A stretch of DNA of 6,185 nucleotides from Ruminococcus sp. (GTDB taxonomy: Bacteria; Bacillota; Clostridia; Oscillospirales; Ruminococcaceae): NCBI RefSeq assembly GCF_019417665.1, contig NZ_DXUU01000088.1:1-6185 (forward strand), in the 5' to 3' direction. Both the position numbers and the translations under genes were made by a program. The notes below the pieces were generated by a model. It was not told the origin of the DNA. It saw nothing but the letters and a program-made list of their open reading frames with translations, and searched no databases. This document shows, one piece after another, positions 1-6,096 of the stretch. Positions within the stretch are counted from its first letter, which is position 1. Each line of letters begins with the position of its first letter.

Positions 1-51
1 TCTATTATACCATATTTGTAGCTCAATGGGAAGATTTAATCAGTGTTTCCC
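1..51 (-). mobile_element. Possible insertion-sequence end interrupting the resolvase
   Basis: Reading the minus strand, the resolvase frame follows its family up to about residue 83 (KKEL). It then enters GGGAAACACTGATTAAATC, which gives three unrelated codons and a stop. This block is an abrupt break, shaped like a terminal inverted repeat, and is preceded by CTA, a plausible short target duplication. A strong outward promoter follows within 50 bp, the usual arrangement inside an IS end. Only one end would be in the window and no transposase is visible, so the element family is not assigned. The alternative is a simple deletion or recombination joint. Confidence 0.35.
4..32 (-). promoter_or_regulatory. 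Outward extended -10 promoter at left edge
   Basis: On the minus strand there is a perfect -10 hexamer TATAAT (9 to 4) preceded by TGG, an extended -10 (TGn) element. Seventeen bases upstream is TTCCCA (32 to 27), which matches the TTGACA consensus at 4 of 6 positions. Transcription would run leftward out of the window, so the gene served cannot be seen. It lies just past the broken end of the resolvase gene and may be the promoter of an inserted element's transposase (inference). Confidence 0.6.
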
Positions 52-300
52 TAGTTCCTTTTTGATGTCGGCTTTATTCCTACTTAGTCGGTCAAGCTCT
101 TTGATAACAAGAGTATCACCGCTTCTGAGAATCTGCTTTTTCAAATACTGATAGCCTTCACGTTCAGTATCCTTTCCGGAACACTTGTCCACAATGATAT
201 TATCTCTGCTGACACCGTAGACTATAAGTGCCTCGATTTGTCTGTCCTCGTGCTGTTCTTTGCTGGAAACACGGGCATAGCCGAATGTTCTATTGTCCAT
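40..300 (-). pseudogene. Serine resolvase, catalytic domain only (truncated, 86 aa)
   Basis: This is the N-terminal catalytic domain of a small serine recombinase (resolvase/invertase family), which cuts and rejoins DNA through a serine-DNA link. Visible motifs are YARVSSKEQ at residues 8-16, with Arg10 and nucleophile Ser12, and KELDRLSR at 67-74, with Asp70, Arg71 and Arg74. These correspond to the R8, S10, D67, R68 and R71 set of gamma-delta resolvase. Family members are about 180-210 residues. This one ends after residue 86, lacking the rest of the catalytic domain, the long E helix and the C-terminal helix-turn-helix, so it should not bind its site or recombine on its own. The Met at 300 is chosen because GGAGGT (312-307) sits 6 nt upstream; the frame stays open further upstream, but through the res-like site and without a ribosome binding site. 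The break is probably caused by an insertion near position 51. Confidence 0.88.
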
Positions 301-315
301 AAAAACACCTCCAAT

Positions 316-427
316 TGTCTCAAAAAGTTCTGCTGATTTTGGAACGGCCCAAAAGTCAAAAATAGACCTTTTGGCACAGGTTTTTGAGGAAAAAATGACT
401 GCCTCAAAAAGTGTACTTTCTGAGACA
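316..427. promoter_or_regulatory. res-like recombination site upstream of the resolvase
   Basis: The gap between the glutamine amidotransferase stop and the resolvase start holds repeated copies of a 13-bp half-site, consensus TGYCTCARAAAGT. A forward copy lies at 316-328. Reverse copies lie at 366-378 (10 of 13 matches) and 379-391 (10 of 13). An inverted pair makes up 400-427. Multiple half-sites with a 28-bp palindrome furthest from the resolvase gene match the layout of Tn3-type res sites, where site I (28 bp, crossover) is distal and accessory sites lie nearer the gene. The site probably also overlaps the resolvase's own promoter, allowing autorepression (known for the family, inferred here). 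Confidence 0.7.
400..427. repeat. 28-bp imperfect palindrome, likely crossover site I
   Basis: Arms TGCCTCAAAAAGT (400-412) and ACTTTCTGAGACA (415-427) are inverted copies matching at 11 of 13 positions, around an asymmetric central GT dinucleotide (413-414). Serine resolvases cut with a 2-base stagger at the centre of a 28-bp site, so length and centre both fit. It begins 10 bp from the stop codon of the neighbouring amidotransferase gene. Confidence 0.72.
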
Positions 428-437
428 GCCAAAACAT

Positions 438-1397
438 TTAAAAGATTGCCGTATTGCTTTCTTGACACTGAATTGTATAAATCGTATTATGAAGAAAAGT
501 CGCATCGCACAGCATTTCCTCGATCTCATCCGCAGAGTAGCCATAGTCCAGCAGCAAAAGAACGTCATCTTCTGTTACACCATAACAATTGCACATCTCC
601 AGCAGCAATTCTTCCTGCTGGGTGTATTCCTCTTCCAACTCATTATACCAGTTGTACCATTTGCTGAATCGGAAGTTTTCCCTGACTTCAAATGTAGAGC
701 AGGTCATGAAACCATAGCGGTCTATCTGCAAGATCGTGCCTTCCTCCGTGTGCAGCACTTCAAACGGGTATTTGTGGAAATCGGATTTCTGCAACGCCTT
801 TTTCAGAATGTTTTCCGTTGAGGCATAGACATAAAGCCCTAGTTCTGCGAAGTGGAGCAGGCACATGGGATTTGACCCTTTGACAATGTAGAGCGTGTTG
901 TTCTCGTCCAGAGCGGTAAAGCAGAAACTGCCCTGCACGGATTCTGCCATGTTCTTGAGAGAATCGATGTTCAGCTCGCCCTGCTGTTCCAGCAACTGCA
1001 CTGCAACGTAGCTGTCTGTTTCAATTTGTGTTTGCGGCAAGTGCTTTTCGGTTCTGAGTTCCTTGTCGTTGTACAATACGCCGTTATGGGCAAAGGCGAA
1101 GTTCACATCGGCGTGACCATAGAACGGGTGATTGTTGTAGTTGAACTTCTCGTTGCCCTGGGTAGTCATCCTTGTGTGACCCATGACAGCTTTTGTGCCG
1201 TTGGGTGCGTTAAAGTGAATCTTGTGAGCTGGTTTTGGGCGTTTGAAAATCGTTACCTTGCCGCTCTTCACATAGGCGATACCAGAAGCATCCGTTCCAC
1301 GTTCTTCCACCGCATTTGCTAACGCCTGTGTCAGCTTTTTCAGCAGCTTGTCCGATACAATGCCCTTATAGTCCAGCCAACCAAATAATGCACACAT
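438..1397 (-). CDS. Class II glutamine amidotransferase (Ntn-hydrolase)
   Basis: A 319-residue cytosolic protein with a class II glutamine amidotransferase domain, which hydrolyses glutamine to glutamate and ammonia, or transfers the glutamyl/amide group. Cys2 directly follows the start Met and would be the N-terminal nucleophile after Met removal. Other motifs match the GlmS/PurF pattern: ERGTDASG (32-39), GHTR (73-76), NNHPF (88-92), HNG (104-106) and ETD (126-128). No synthetase or isomerase domain follows. Residues about 240-319 are an acidic, probably helical extension of unknown role. The upstream in-frame Met at 1421 is rejected: GGAGG (1411-1407) lies 9 nt before the Met at 1397, and only that start exposes Cys2. 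The start is one nucleotide beyond the amidoligase stop, implying translational coupling and a joint function. Amidoligase_2 genes are known to neighbour such GAT-II genes. The acceptor of the nitrogen or glutamyl group is unknown. The stop lies 10 bp from a res-like palindrome. Confidence 0.92.
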   Translation of the reverse strand: MCALFGWLDYKGIVSDKLLKKLTQALANAVEERGTDASGIAYVKSGKVTIFKRPKPAHKIHFNAPNGTKAVMGHTRMTTQGNEKFNYNNHPFYGHADVNFAFAHNGVLYNDKELRTEKHLPQTQIETDSYVAVQLLEQQGELNIDSLKNMAESVQGSFCFTALDENNTLYIVKGSNPMCLLHFAELGLYVYASTENILKKALQKSDFHKYPFEVLHTEEGTILQIDRYGFMTCSTFEVRENFRFSKWYNWYNELEEEYTQQEELLLEMCNCYGVTEDDVLLLLDYGYSADEIEEMLCDATFLHNTIYTIQCQESNTAIF

Positions 1398-1398
1398 C

Positions 1399-2517
1399 TC
1401 AATATTCCTCCGTTTCTTCAACGCTGTCGTTGATGTACAATTGCCGCTCTTTCAAGTACTGGATCAATTCCGGTTCTGTAATATCCGCCGCAAAGTCTGA
1501 CCAGGACAACTTCGCAATGCTGTCATCGGTGTTGTACATGGCTGCATCACAGATACGGTTGAACAGCTGAATGGTGGCAAGGAATGTGTTATACTTGAGC
1601 GTCCCTCTGAAAAGTCTGAATTCCACAGTATGGTAATTGCAGAGATTCACAGCGGCGTATCGACCGTTGCCGCCTTTTTTCGCCTTGTCCATGATTGCCT
1701 TGGGTGTGTGTTCGTAACCGTATCTTGCCGCCCAGCGGTTCATGGTGTATTCGGAACGGCGGCTGAATGTCAAGAGTTTATTCCAGTGATGCTCCACGAA
1801 GTACAGGATACGGCTGATTACCTCTTCTTGTTCCTCTCGATCATCGGAAAAGGCATCCCGGTTTACATGAAGATGCAAACCGCAGGTGCTTGTCTGATGA
1901 GAACGATAGCCCTGATGAATCGCACAGTGCATGATGTCCTCCCAGGGAAATTCATTGATGTGATAGTTCATGGTGCAGGGATGGGAAACCAACTCCATAC
2001 CATCGTCCAGCGAGCCGTCCGTCTTGATGTAGAGCAGTTCCGCATTGGCGTTGGCGATGTCCAGGATTTCTTCGGCATAGGCATCATCTTTGCCCGCTCC
2101 GTCAATTTCCAGTTCGATGCCGAAGTAACGGTTGCCCTCTCCATAGAAAATGGGATCTGGTTTGTAACCGTATTCGTGAATCAGATCGCTCTCCTCCCGT
2201 TCGTCCTCGTAGCAGTCTCGGCAGTATGTTTCACCATTCAGATAATAGGCATCGTCCTCGTGCAGGAGAACGTCACAGCAGCTGCATCGGGTGTAATCGT
2301 GCTGGTAGCAATGCTGACAGAGGGTGGTGGTGCTGTCTCCGTAGACATCCTCGTTCCAGATGCGTTCGCCGCAGCATTCGCAGGTGGTGGTTTGATTTCC
2401 CAGACAATCGGAGCAGAGAATCTGTCCGCCCCATTCGGTGTAGTCGTCATCCTCGATCAGACAGCCGCAGCACTCGCAATACAGGTTTTCTTCAGTTGTT
2501 TTTACTTCTTCGCTCAT
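1399..2517 (-). CDS. GS-fold amidoligase with three N-terminal zinc-ribbon-like modules
   Basis: A 372-residue protein. Residues 14-102 hold three identical-spacing cysteine modules, C-x2-C-x17-C-x2-C: C14/C17/C35/C38, C46/C49/C67/C70 and C78/C81/C99/C102. They repeat every 32 residues and probably bind three zinc ions. The remainder resembles the Amidoligase_2 family (Pfam PF12224; COOH-NH2 ligases of the glutamine synthetase/GCS fold), with FGIELEID (132-139; Glu135 and Glu137 as likely metal ligands), TDGSL (166-170) and ME (174-175), CGLHLHVN (212-219) and VEFRLFRG (298-305). The expected reaction is ATP-dependent amide bond formation between a carboxylate and an amine; the substrate is unknown. 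The start is set at 2517 because GGAGG (2530-2526) lies 8 nt before it. The in-frame Met at 2532 would have that ribosome site inside its own codons. It is coupled to the downstream amidotransferase. Base composition is visibly richer in G+C than the ATPase gene, hinting at a different origin. The fold assignment rests on remembered motifs, not a profile search. Confidence 0.85.
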   Translation of the reverse strand: MSEEVKTTEENLYCECCGCLIEDDDYTEWGGQILCSDCLGNQTTTCECCGERIWNEDVYGDSTTTLCQHCYQHDYTRCSCCDVLLHEDDAYYLNGETYCRDCYEDEREESDLIHEYGYKPDPIFYGEGNRYFGIELEIDGAGKDDAYAEEILDIANANAELLYIKTDGSLDDGMELVSHPCTMNYHINEFPWEDIMHCAIHQGYRSHQTSTCGLHLHVNRDAFSDDREEQEEVISRILYFVEHHWNKLLTFSRRSEYTMNRWAARYGYEHTPKAIMDKAKKGGNGRYAAVNLCNYHTVEFRLFRGTLKYNTFLATIQLFNRICDAAMYNTDDSIAKLSWSDFAADITEPELIQYLKERQLYINDSVEETEEY

Positions 2518-2544
2518 TTGATTTTCCTCCATAAAATGAAAATT

Positions 2545-2570
2545 GCCCTACCGAACTGAATCGGTAGGGC
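2545..2570 (-). terminator. Intercistronic 10-bp hairpin, possible partial terminator
   Basis: A perfect 10-bp stem (2545-2554 with 2561-2570, arms GCCCTACCGA/TCGGTAGGGC) and a 6-nt loop lie between the DUF960 stop and the amidoligase ribosome site. On the minus strand it is followed by AATTTTCATTTTATGG, an interrupted U run, so termination would be partial. On the plus strand it is followed by TTTGTGTTT. It may lower amidoligase/amidotransferase expression relative to DUF960, or mark an RNA processing point. The hairpin is seen; its role is inferred. Confidence 0.6.
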
Positions 2571-2583
2571 TTTGTGTTTGGGT

Positions 2584-2868
2584 TTAATACTCTTCTGCCA
2601 GGAGCATGGTAGAATGGTCGGTATCGTCAATGACATAGACCTTTGTGGTAATGGGTTTCTCTGTAGGAATTAGGTATTCCTTGCTGTACTCCGGCTGCTC
2701 GGAAAAGTGGTGGATATGCTGTTTTCCGTCAAACGCATCAAGCTTGAACACCTGGAAATAGTCTCGTTCTTTCGGCAGTTGGTCAATGCAATTCCACAAA
2801 AACAATTGCAACTCTATCGGGATCGCTGCTTGTACACCTCTGGTCAGAAAGCGCTGGTTCTGAAACAT
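2584..2868 (-). CDS. DUF960 family protein
   Basis: A 94-residue small protein with no signal peptide or membrane segment. It matches the DUF960 family (Pfam PF06124), found mainly in Gram-positive bacteria, phages and plasmids, and of unknown function. Recognisable marks are the start MFQNQRFLTRGV, the IPIELQLFLW segment (17-26), FQVFKLD (38-44), EQPEY (57-61) and the C-terminal VYVIDDTDHSTMLLAEEY. The length is normal for the family. The start is supported by GGAGG (2880-2876) 7 nt upstream. It is first of three genes in one direction, separated from the amidoligase by 66 bp holding a hairpin, and probably co-transcribed with it. Its role in the cluster is unknown: a partner or substrate of the amide-forming enzymes is possible but unproven. 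Family recognition is from memory of conserved segments. Confidence 0.82.
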   Translation of the reverse strand: MFQNQRFLTRGVQAAIPIELQLFLWNCIDQLPKERDYFQVFKLDAFDGKQHIHHFSEQPEYSKEYLIPTEKPITTKVYVIDDTDHSTMLLAEEY

Positions 2869-2908
2869 TTTTGTTCCTCCTTTCTCTGGTTTGTTATGCT
2901 CCTATGTT

Positions 2909-2928
2909 CCGTCCGAAGACGGTTTTTT
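2909..2928. other. Leader hairpin: UUCG tetraloop (-) or terminator shape (+)
   Basis: CCGTC (2909-2913) pairs perfectly with GACGG (2918-2922). On the minus strand the RNA forms a 5-bp stem closed by C(UUCG)G, an exceptionally stable tetraloop, in the leader of the DUF960 gene 41 nt before its start. On the plus strand the same stem is followed by six T (2923-2928), a textbook intrinsic terminator shape, though no plus-strand gene is seen. A 13-bp inverted repeat (2942-2954, arms ATGAT/ATCAT) lies close by and could be an operator. I found no convincing promoter for the three-gene cluster in 2869-3007; a weak TTGTTA/TATACC pair has a poor 19-bp spacer. Confidence 0.55.
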
Positions 2929-3007
2929 CTATGCGGTCGACATGATCGTATCATCAGTACCTGGCACAGATTCACTGTAATGGTATACAATTGAAAAAGC
3001 ATACTGT

Positions 3008-3041
3008 AACAAAACGGCTCCCCTCATTTCTGAGGGAAGCC
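3008..3041 (-). terminator. Intrinsic terminator of the ATPase gene
   Basis: Arms 3016-3026 and 3031-3041 form an 11-bp stem. On the minus strand every position pairs, with one G-U wobble where the plus strand has a C-A mismatch, and the loop is GAAA, a stable GNRA tetraloop. It is followed by GTTTTGTTA. The plus strand lacks a T run after the stem, so direction is clear. It sits 25 bp past the ATPase stop and separates that gene from the DUF960 cluster. Confidence 0.88.
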
Positions 3042-3066
3042 ACTGCCTAAAAAATATTACGCTGTC

Positions 3067-6021
3067 TTATTTATCTGCAAAGGGGGAATCAGGAAGCAAG
3101 CAAGTTTTTCCGATGATTGTAGCCTCCTCTTGTGTACCGGTTTCAAAGTTTTTCATCATACCATGAATAAAGCATTCGCCCTTTCCCAGCTTATCAATTT
3201 TCCAGAGATCCTTTTTGTTCAGACTCAGTGCCTCTGCCATGGCTCTTCTGGAATTGCTGTCTGGCTTAAAGTATACATTGATGCCTGCTTGTCTCAGCGT
3301 GTGGCTTTTGTGGCCGCTGCCGATGAATTGTGTGCTGATGTTCAGACCAAGGTTATACTTTCGACCTTCCCGCATGATCTGACTAATGATACTTCCTTTC
3401 TCAAGATTCTCATTTTGGATTTCATCGATGAAAATGTTGAACTGAGGCAGATCTTCTTGTGTCAGTTTTCGATGTTTCTGTGCCTGGAGAAGGGAAGCAA
3501 GCAGCATATTGGTAAGCGGTCTCTGCGTATTCATGCTAGGCTCGTCTACTTTGATAACCACGATGTCCTTGCACGATTCCAGGAACGTGTACCAGTCTGT
3601 CATGCTTTTATTATGACCGTATTCGATAATTTCCTCAAAGACATCATTCAGCTTGCTGTAGACACTGTCCTTTGTGCTGTCACTCACTTCTGGAAAACCG
3701 ATGTCCAGGACACAAAGAAGGGATTCATAATCAAAGTCCTGCTCTGCCACACATTCCTTCAGTGCCTTTTTCAAAAAGTTTATCTGGATTTGTGATGCGT
3801 TCGGCATCGCCTGACTGATGATTTCCCCAAAGCTGTTTGTTTTCTTAGTGACAGAATAATCTGGGTATGGATACATCAGATGTACTGGCAAACCGGATTT
3901 AGAAATGTCATGGAAGGAGATGTACTGCTGGATAAATTCCTTTGACAGACTCTTTTCCAACTCCTCCTTGGAGAAGGAGTCGCTGCTGTCAAAAACAATC
4001 ACACGTTTTCCCTTCTTTGCCAGTCTTGCCATAAGCTGTGTCATGAAAACAGTCTTGCCCATTCCCGAAATGCCGGTGATGCAGTGATGCAGATTTTCTC
4101 CTGCTTTCAGTACTTGTCCGGCGTATTGTCCAAAGACATTCTGAACAAGCGGCAGAAAATCAGGCTCCGCTGATTTGTCCGTGAAATACTTTTTGCTGCT
4201 GAGGCTGTCGATACGTTTGCGTGTCTCAGAAGTCACCATATCGCTGTATTTGACTGCAACAAGGTTGATATGGTTTGCCATGCCGTCTGGATTGTAGACG
4301 GTCGTAGGCTTTTTGTGCCCATTTGTAGCAACCAGGCATTCGTGTTTCGCAAGCGGATTGAGGATGCCGTTTACAGTTTGAGCCTCTGTGATTTCGGGAA
4401 GAAAATAGTCTTTTAAGATGCGTTCTTCCATCAACATAAGTTCACCGTCAATGATAATGGTATCAGAACCTTTCTCGTACTGCATTTCTCTATCCAGTCT
4501 GACAATCTGAAACTTTTCTTCTGCGATAAAGTTGTTCAGCAACTTAAAAAAAGAATCAATGATGGAAAATGTCTTTCCGCCTTCAAAATCTTGCGAATCC
4601 AGAATGACTTTCTTCAGATACTCTTCAAAATCTGAACTGGGCTCAACATGGAAAATGCGTGTCCAAAGGAAGTGGACTGACAAGAGCACAGCATATGCGG
4701 TACAAAGACTGTCGGAAGAAAATGTATTCTTCTCTGCTACTTTGATCGCTCCAATATTTTTTTGCAGAAATACATCATATTCGCCAATATGACTACAGAA
4801 TGTTTCTACAAAATATCGTATCATTTCATCAAGTTGCTTGGATAGCTTAGCACGTTCTTTCTCGGAATATTTCTTGCCAAAATCTTCACTCGTTTCTAGG
4901 AAAATTCCCATTCCCTGCGGCAAATAGTGCTGGATTTCATTTGAGATCACAGCAGTCATAAACGGTTTACAGTCTGCATTCGATTGAAAATCCAGAATGG
5001 TGTCAATTGCCTTTGTTCGCTTGTTACAGGTTTCGCTGACTGTATCATCAACCAATACAACGACCTCATCTTTGCTCTGTTTCAGAAGATTGGTTAGCTC
5101 GTAATTGCTCATAGTTAGCGAATAGGGCTGCTTATCTCTGTGATATGTCTTTAGAAACACGCTGGTGAGCTGTTTTGATTCAAGACCGGAAAATGAGACG
5201 GAAAGTATCGGTGTAAAATTACAGTGGATTTGTTTCATATAAGTTGACAGTGGTGCAGTACAAAGGAATGTCAAAAGGAGCTTCTCTGTATCAGAGTTCA
5301 AATGCGGTTTTACATTTGCGAGAATCGTTTCACAGGTATTGCTTACGGCAGGCAGTTGTTTCTTTCGATAAGCTTCTGAAACAAAAGGAGCGTAGATATC
5401 TGGCAAACGAGTTTCTCCGCAAACAAATTTGGCTCTTGTAAAAACGCCATCTTTTTTCTGGAAAACGATTCCTGGAAATTCAGGGATTGTGATAGCTGCT
5501 GTACAATTTTCAAGGTTATCCATAAGCAGCTGATAGAGATAATCGTTTGCAATCTGAGGCGAACATTTGACTTTGAAATGGGAAAAATATTTTATCAGCT
5601 TTCTGGCTTGAATATCTTCCTTAGGAATAATCGTTGTTTCAGAATGCGTTTTTGTTTCATAGGTAACAATAATACTTGTTTTCTTTTTTCCGTTATTGGT
5701 AGAGAAAAGAATGAAACAGTTCGTTTCTCTTAGATAGCCTACTTCTCTTTTCTTGCCGCTTGAATCTCTGCACCAGATTGTGCCCTGACTGTCACGATAG
5801 AATTCTCTGGAAGCAAGTTCTGTCTGAGCTTTCATGGATGCAATTGTTCCACAGAGACGTCTGATTGTCTCCTGATCAGTTATATGCATTCCATGTGCCG
5901 CATTTAGTTGGTTCTGGTAATTTTGATTTTGCATAGAAAGATTTGCACAATCATTTGAAAGTTGATTGCGTTCTGCAATGATATTGTTTACATCCTGGAA
6001 TGGACCATATGTGTTCATCAT
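3067..6021 (-). CDS. Large two-part HerA/FtsK-type P-loop ATPase
   Basis: A 984-residue cytosolic protein. Residues about 10-72 are Asn/Gln-rich and probably coiled coil. About 72-210 looks beta-rich. About 235-380 resembles a P-loop ATPase core whose nucleotide loop has decayed: SVSFSGLESKQLTS (274-287) sits where a Walker A should be, and VVVLVDD (320-326) resembles a Walker B. The C-terminal part (about 635-975) is an intact motor with Walker A GISGMGKT (650-657), Walker B NIFIDE (862-867) and REGRKYNLGLNISTQ (884-898), typical of HerA/VirB4/DUF87 proteins that pump or unwind DNA. The start at 6021 has AAAGG (6034-6030) 8 nt upstream; a second ATG follows immediately. It has its own promoter and terminator. 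Possible jobs are DNA translocation for a conjugative or mobile element, or phage defence as in HerA-containing systems. No NurA-like nuclease, relaxase or Sir2 partner is in the window. The ATPase call is secure; the role is not. Confidence 0.88.
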   Translation of the reverse strand: MMNTYGPFQDVNNIIAERNQLSNDCANLSMQNQNYQNQLNAAHGMHITDQETIRRLCGTIASMKAQTELASREFYRDSQGTIWCRDSSGKKREVGYLRETNCFILFSTNNGKKKTSIIVTYETKTHSETTIIPKEDIQARKLIKYFSHFKVKCSPQIANDYLYQLLMDNLENCTAAITIPEFPGIVFQKKDGVFTRAKFVCGETRLPDIYAPFVSEAYRKKQLPAVSNTCETILANVKPHLNSDTEKLLLTFLCTAPLSTYMKQIHCNFTPILSVSFSGLESKQLTSVFLKTYHRDKQPYSLTMSNYELTNLLKQSKDEVVVLVDDTVSETCNKRTKAIDTILDFQSNADCKPFMTAVISNEIQHYLPQGMGIFLETSEDFGKKYSEKERAKLSKQLDEMIRYFVETFCSHIGEYDVFLQKNIGAIKVAEKNTFSSDSLCTAYAVLLSVHFLWTRIFHVEPSSDFEEYLKKVILDSQDFEGGKTFSIIDSFFKLLNNFIAEEKFQIVRLDREMQYEKGSDTIIIDGELMLMEERILKDYFLPEITEAQTVNGILNPLAKHECLVATNGHKKPTTVYNPDGMANHINLVAVKYSDMVTSETRKRIDSLSSKKYFTDKSAEPDFLPLVQNVFGQYAGQVLKAGENLHHCITGISGMGKTVFMTQLMARLAKKGKRVIVFDSSDSFSKEELEKSLSKEFIQQYISFHDISKSGLPVHLMYPYPDYSVTKKTNSFGEIISQAMPNASQIQINFLKKALKECVAEQDFDYESLLCVLDIGFPEVSDSTKDSVYSKLNDVFEEIIEYGHNKSMTDWYTFLESCKDIVVIKVDEPSMNTQRPLTNMLLASLLQAQKHRKLTQEDLPQFNIFIDEIQNENLEKGSIISQIMREGRKYNLGLNISTQFIGSGHKSHTLRQAGINVYFKPDSNSRRAMAEALSLNKKDLWKIDKLGKGECFIHGMMKNFETGTQEEATIIGKTCLLPDSPFADK

Positions 6022-6083
6022 AATTTTTTCCTTTGCATCAATATGGATTGTTTTGTTAGATCTTGCAGATCTGTTCGCTTCAT
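6018..6083 (-). CDS. Possible 21-aa leader peptide overlapping the ATPase start
   Basis: An open frame from ATG at 6083 gives 21 residues beginning MKRTDLQDLTKQ. It stops at TGA (6020-6018), which overlaps the ATPase start codon as ATGA, an arrangement used for translational coupling. It has no ribosome binding site and would begin only a few bases from the predicted transcript start, so it would have to be nearly leaderless. It may be chance. Confidence 0.2.
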   Translation of the reverse strand: MKRTDLQDLTKQSILMQRKKL

Positions 6084-6087
6084 GAAG
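6058..6087. promoter_or_regulatory. Palindromes at the transcript start, possible operator
   Basis: Two inverted repeats lie between the -10 box and the ATPase start. CTTCATGAAG (6078-6087) is a perfect 10-bp palindrome roughly at +1. AGATCT-TGC-AGATCT (6058-6072) is a 15-bp symmetric element in the leader. Their position suits a repressor operator or an RNA hairpin in the 5' leader. No regulator gene is in the window, so this is inference from symmetry and position. Confidence 0.4.
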
Positions 6088-6096
6088 TCTGTCATC

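Noticed and set aside
400..427. Rho-independent terminator for the amidotransferase operon
   Set aside because: The 13-bp arms meet around a 2-bp centre, leaving no loop, and there is no T run after it on the minus strand. The symmetry and length fit a recombinase site better.
301..468. N-terminal extension of the resolvase from a Met at 468
   Set aside because: The extension would translate the res-like site and overlap the amidotransferase end. The Met at 300 has a good GGAGGT site and starts exactly at the family's N-terminus.
1630..2559. A 309-codon open frame on the plus strand
   Set aside because: It lies antisense to the amidoligase, has no ribosome binding site, and gives a hydrophobic, motif-free protein. 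The opposite frame has clear cysteine modules and enzyme motifs.
2909..2928. Terminator of a plus-strand gene
   Set aside because: No supported plus-strand gene lies upstream, so it is listed only as a hairpin of uncertain direction.
2707..2994. A 95-codon plus-strand frame across DUF960 and its leader
   Set aside because: Antisense to a recognised DUF960 gene, no ribosome site, and it contains the stem with T run.
3130..3795. A 221-codon open frame on the plus strand
   Set aside because: Antisense to the Walker B part of the ATPase, with no ribosome site and no recognisable domain.
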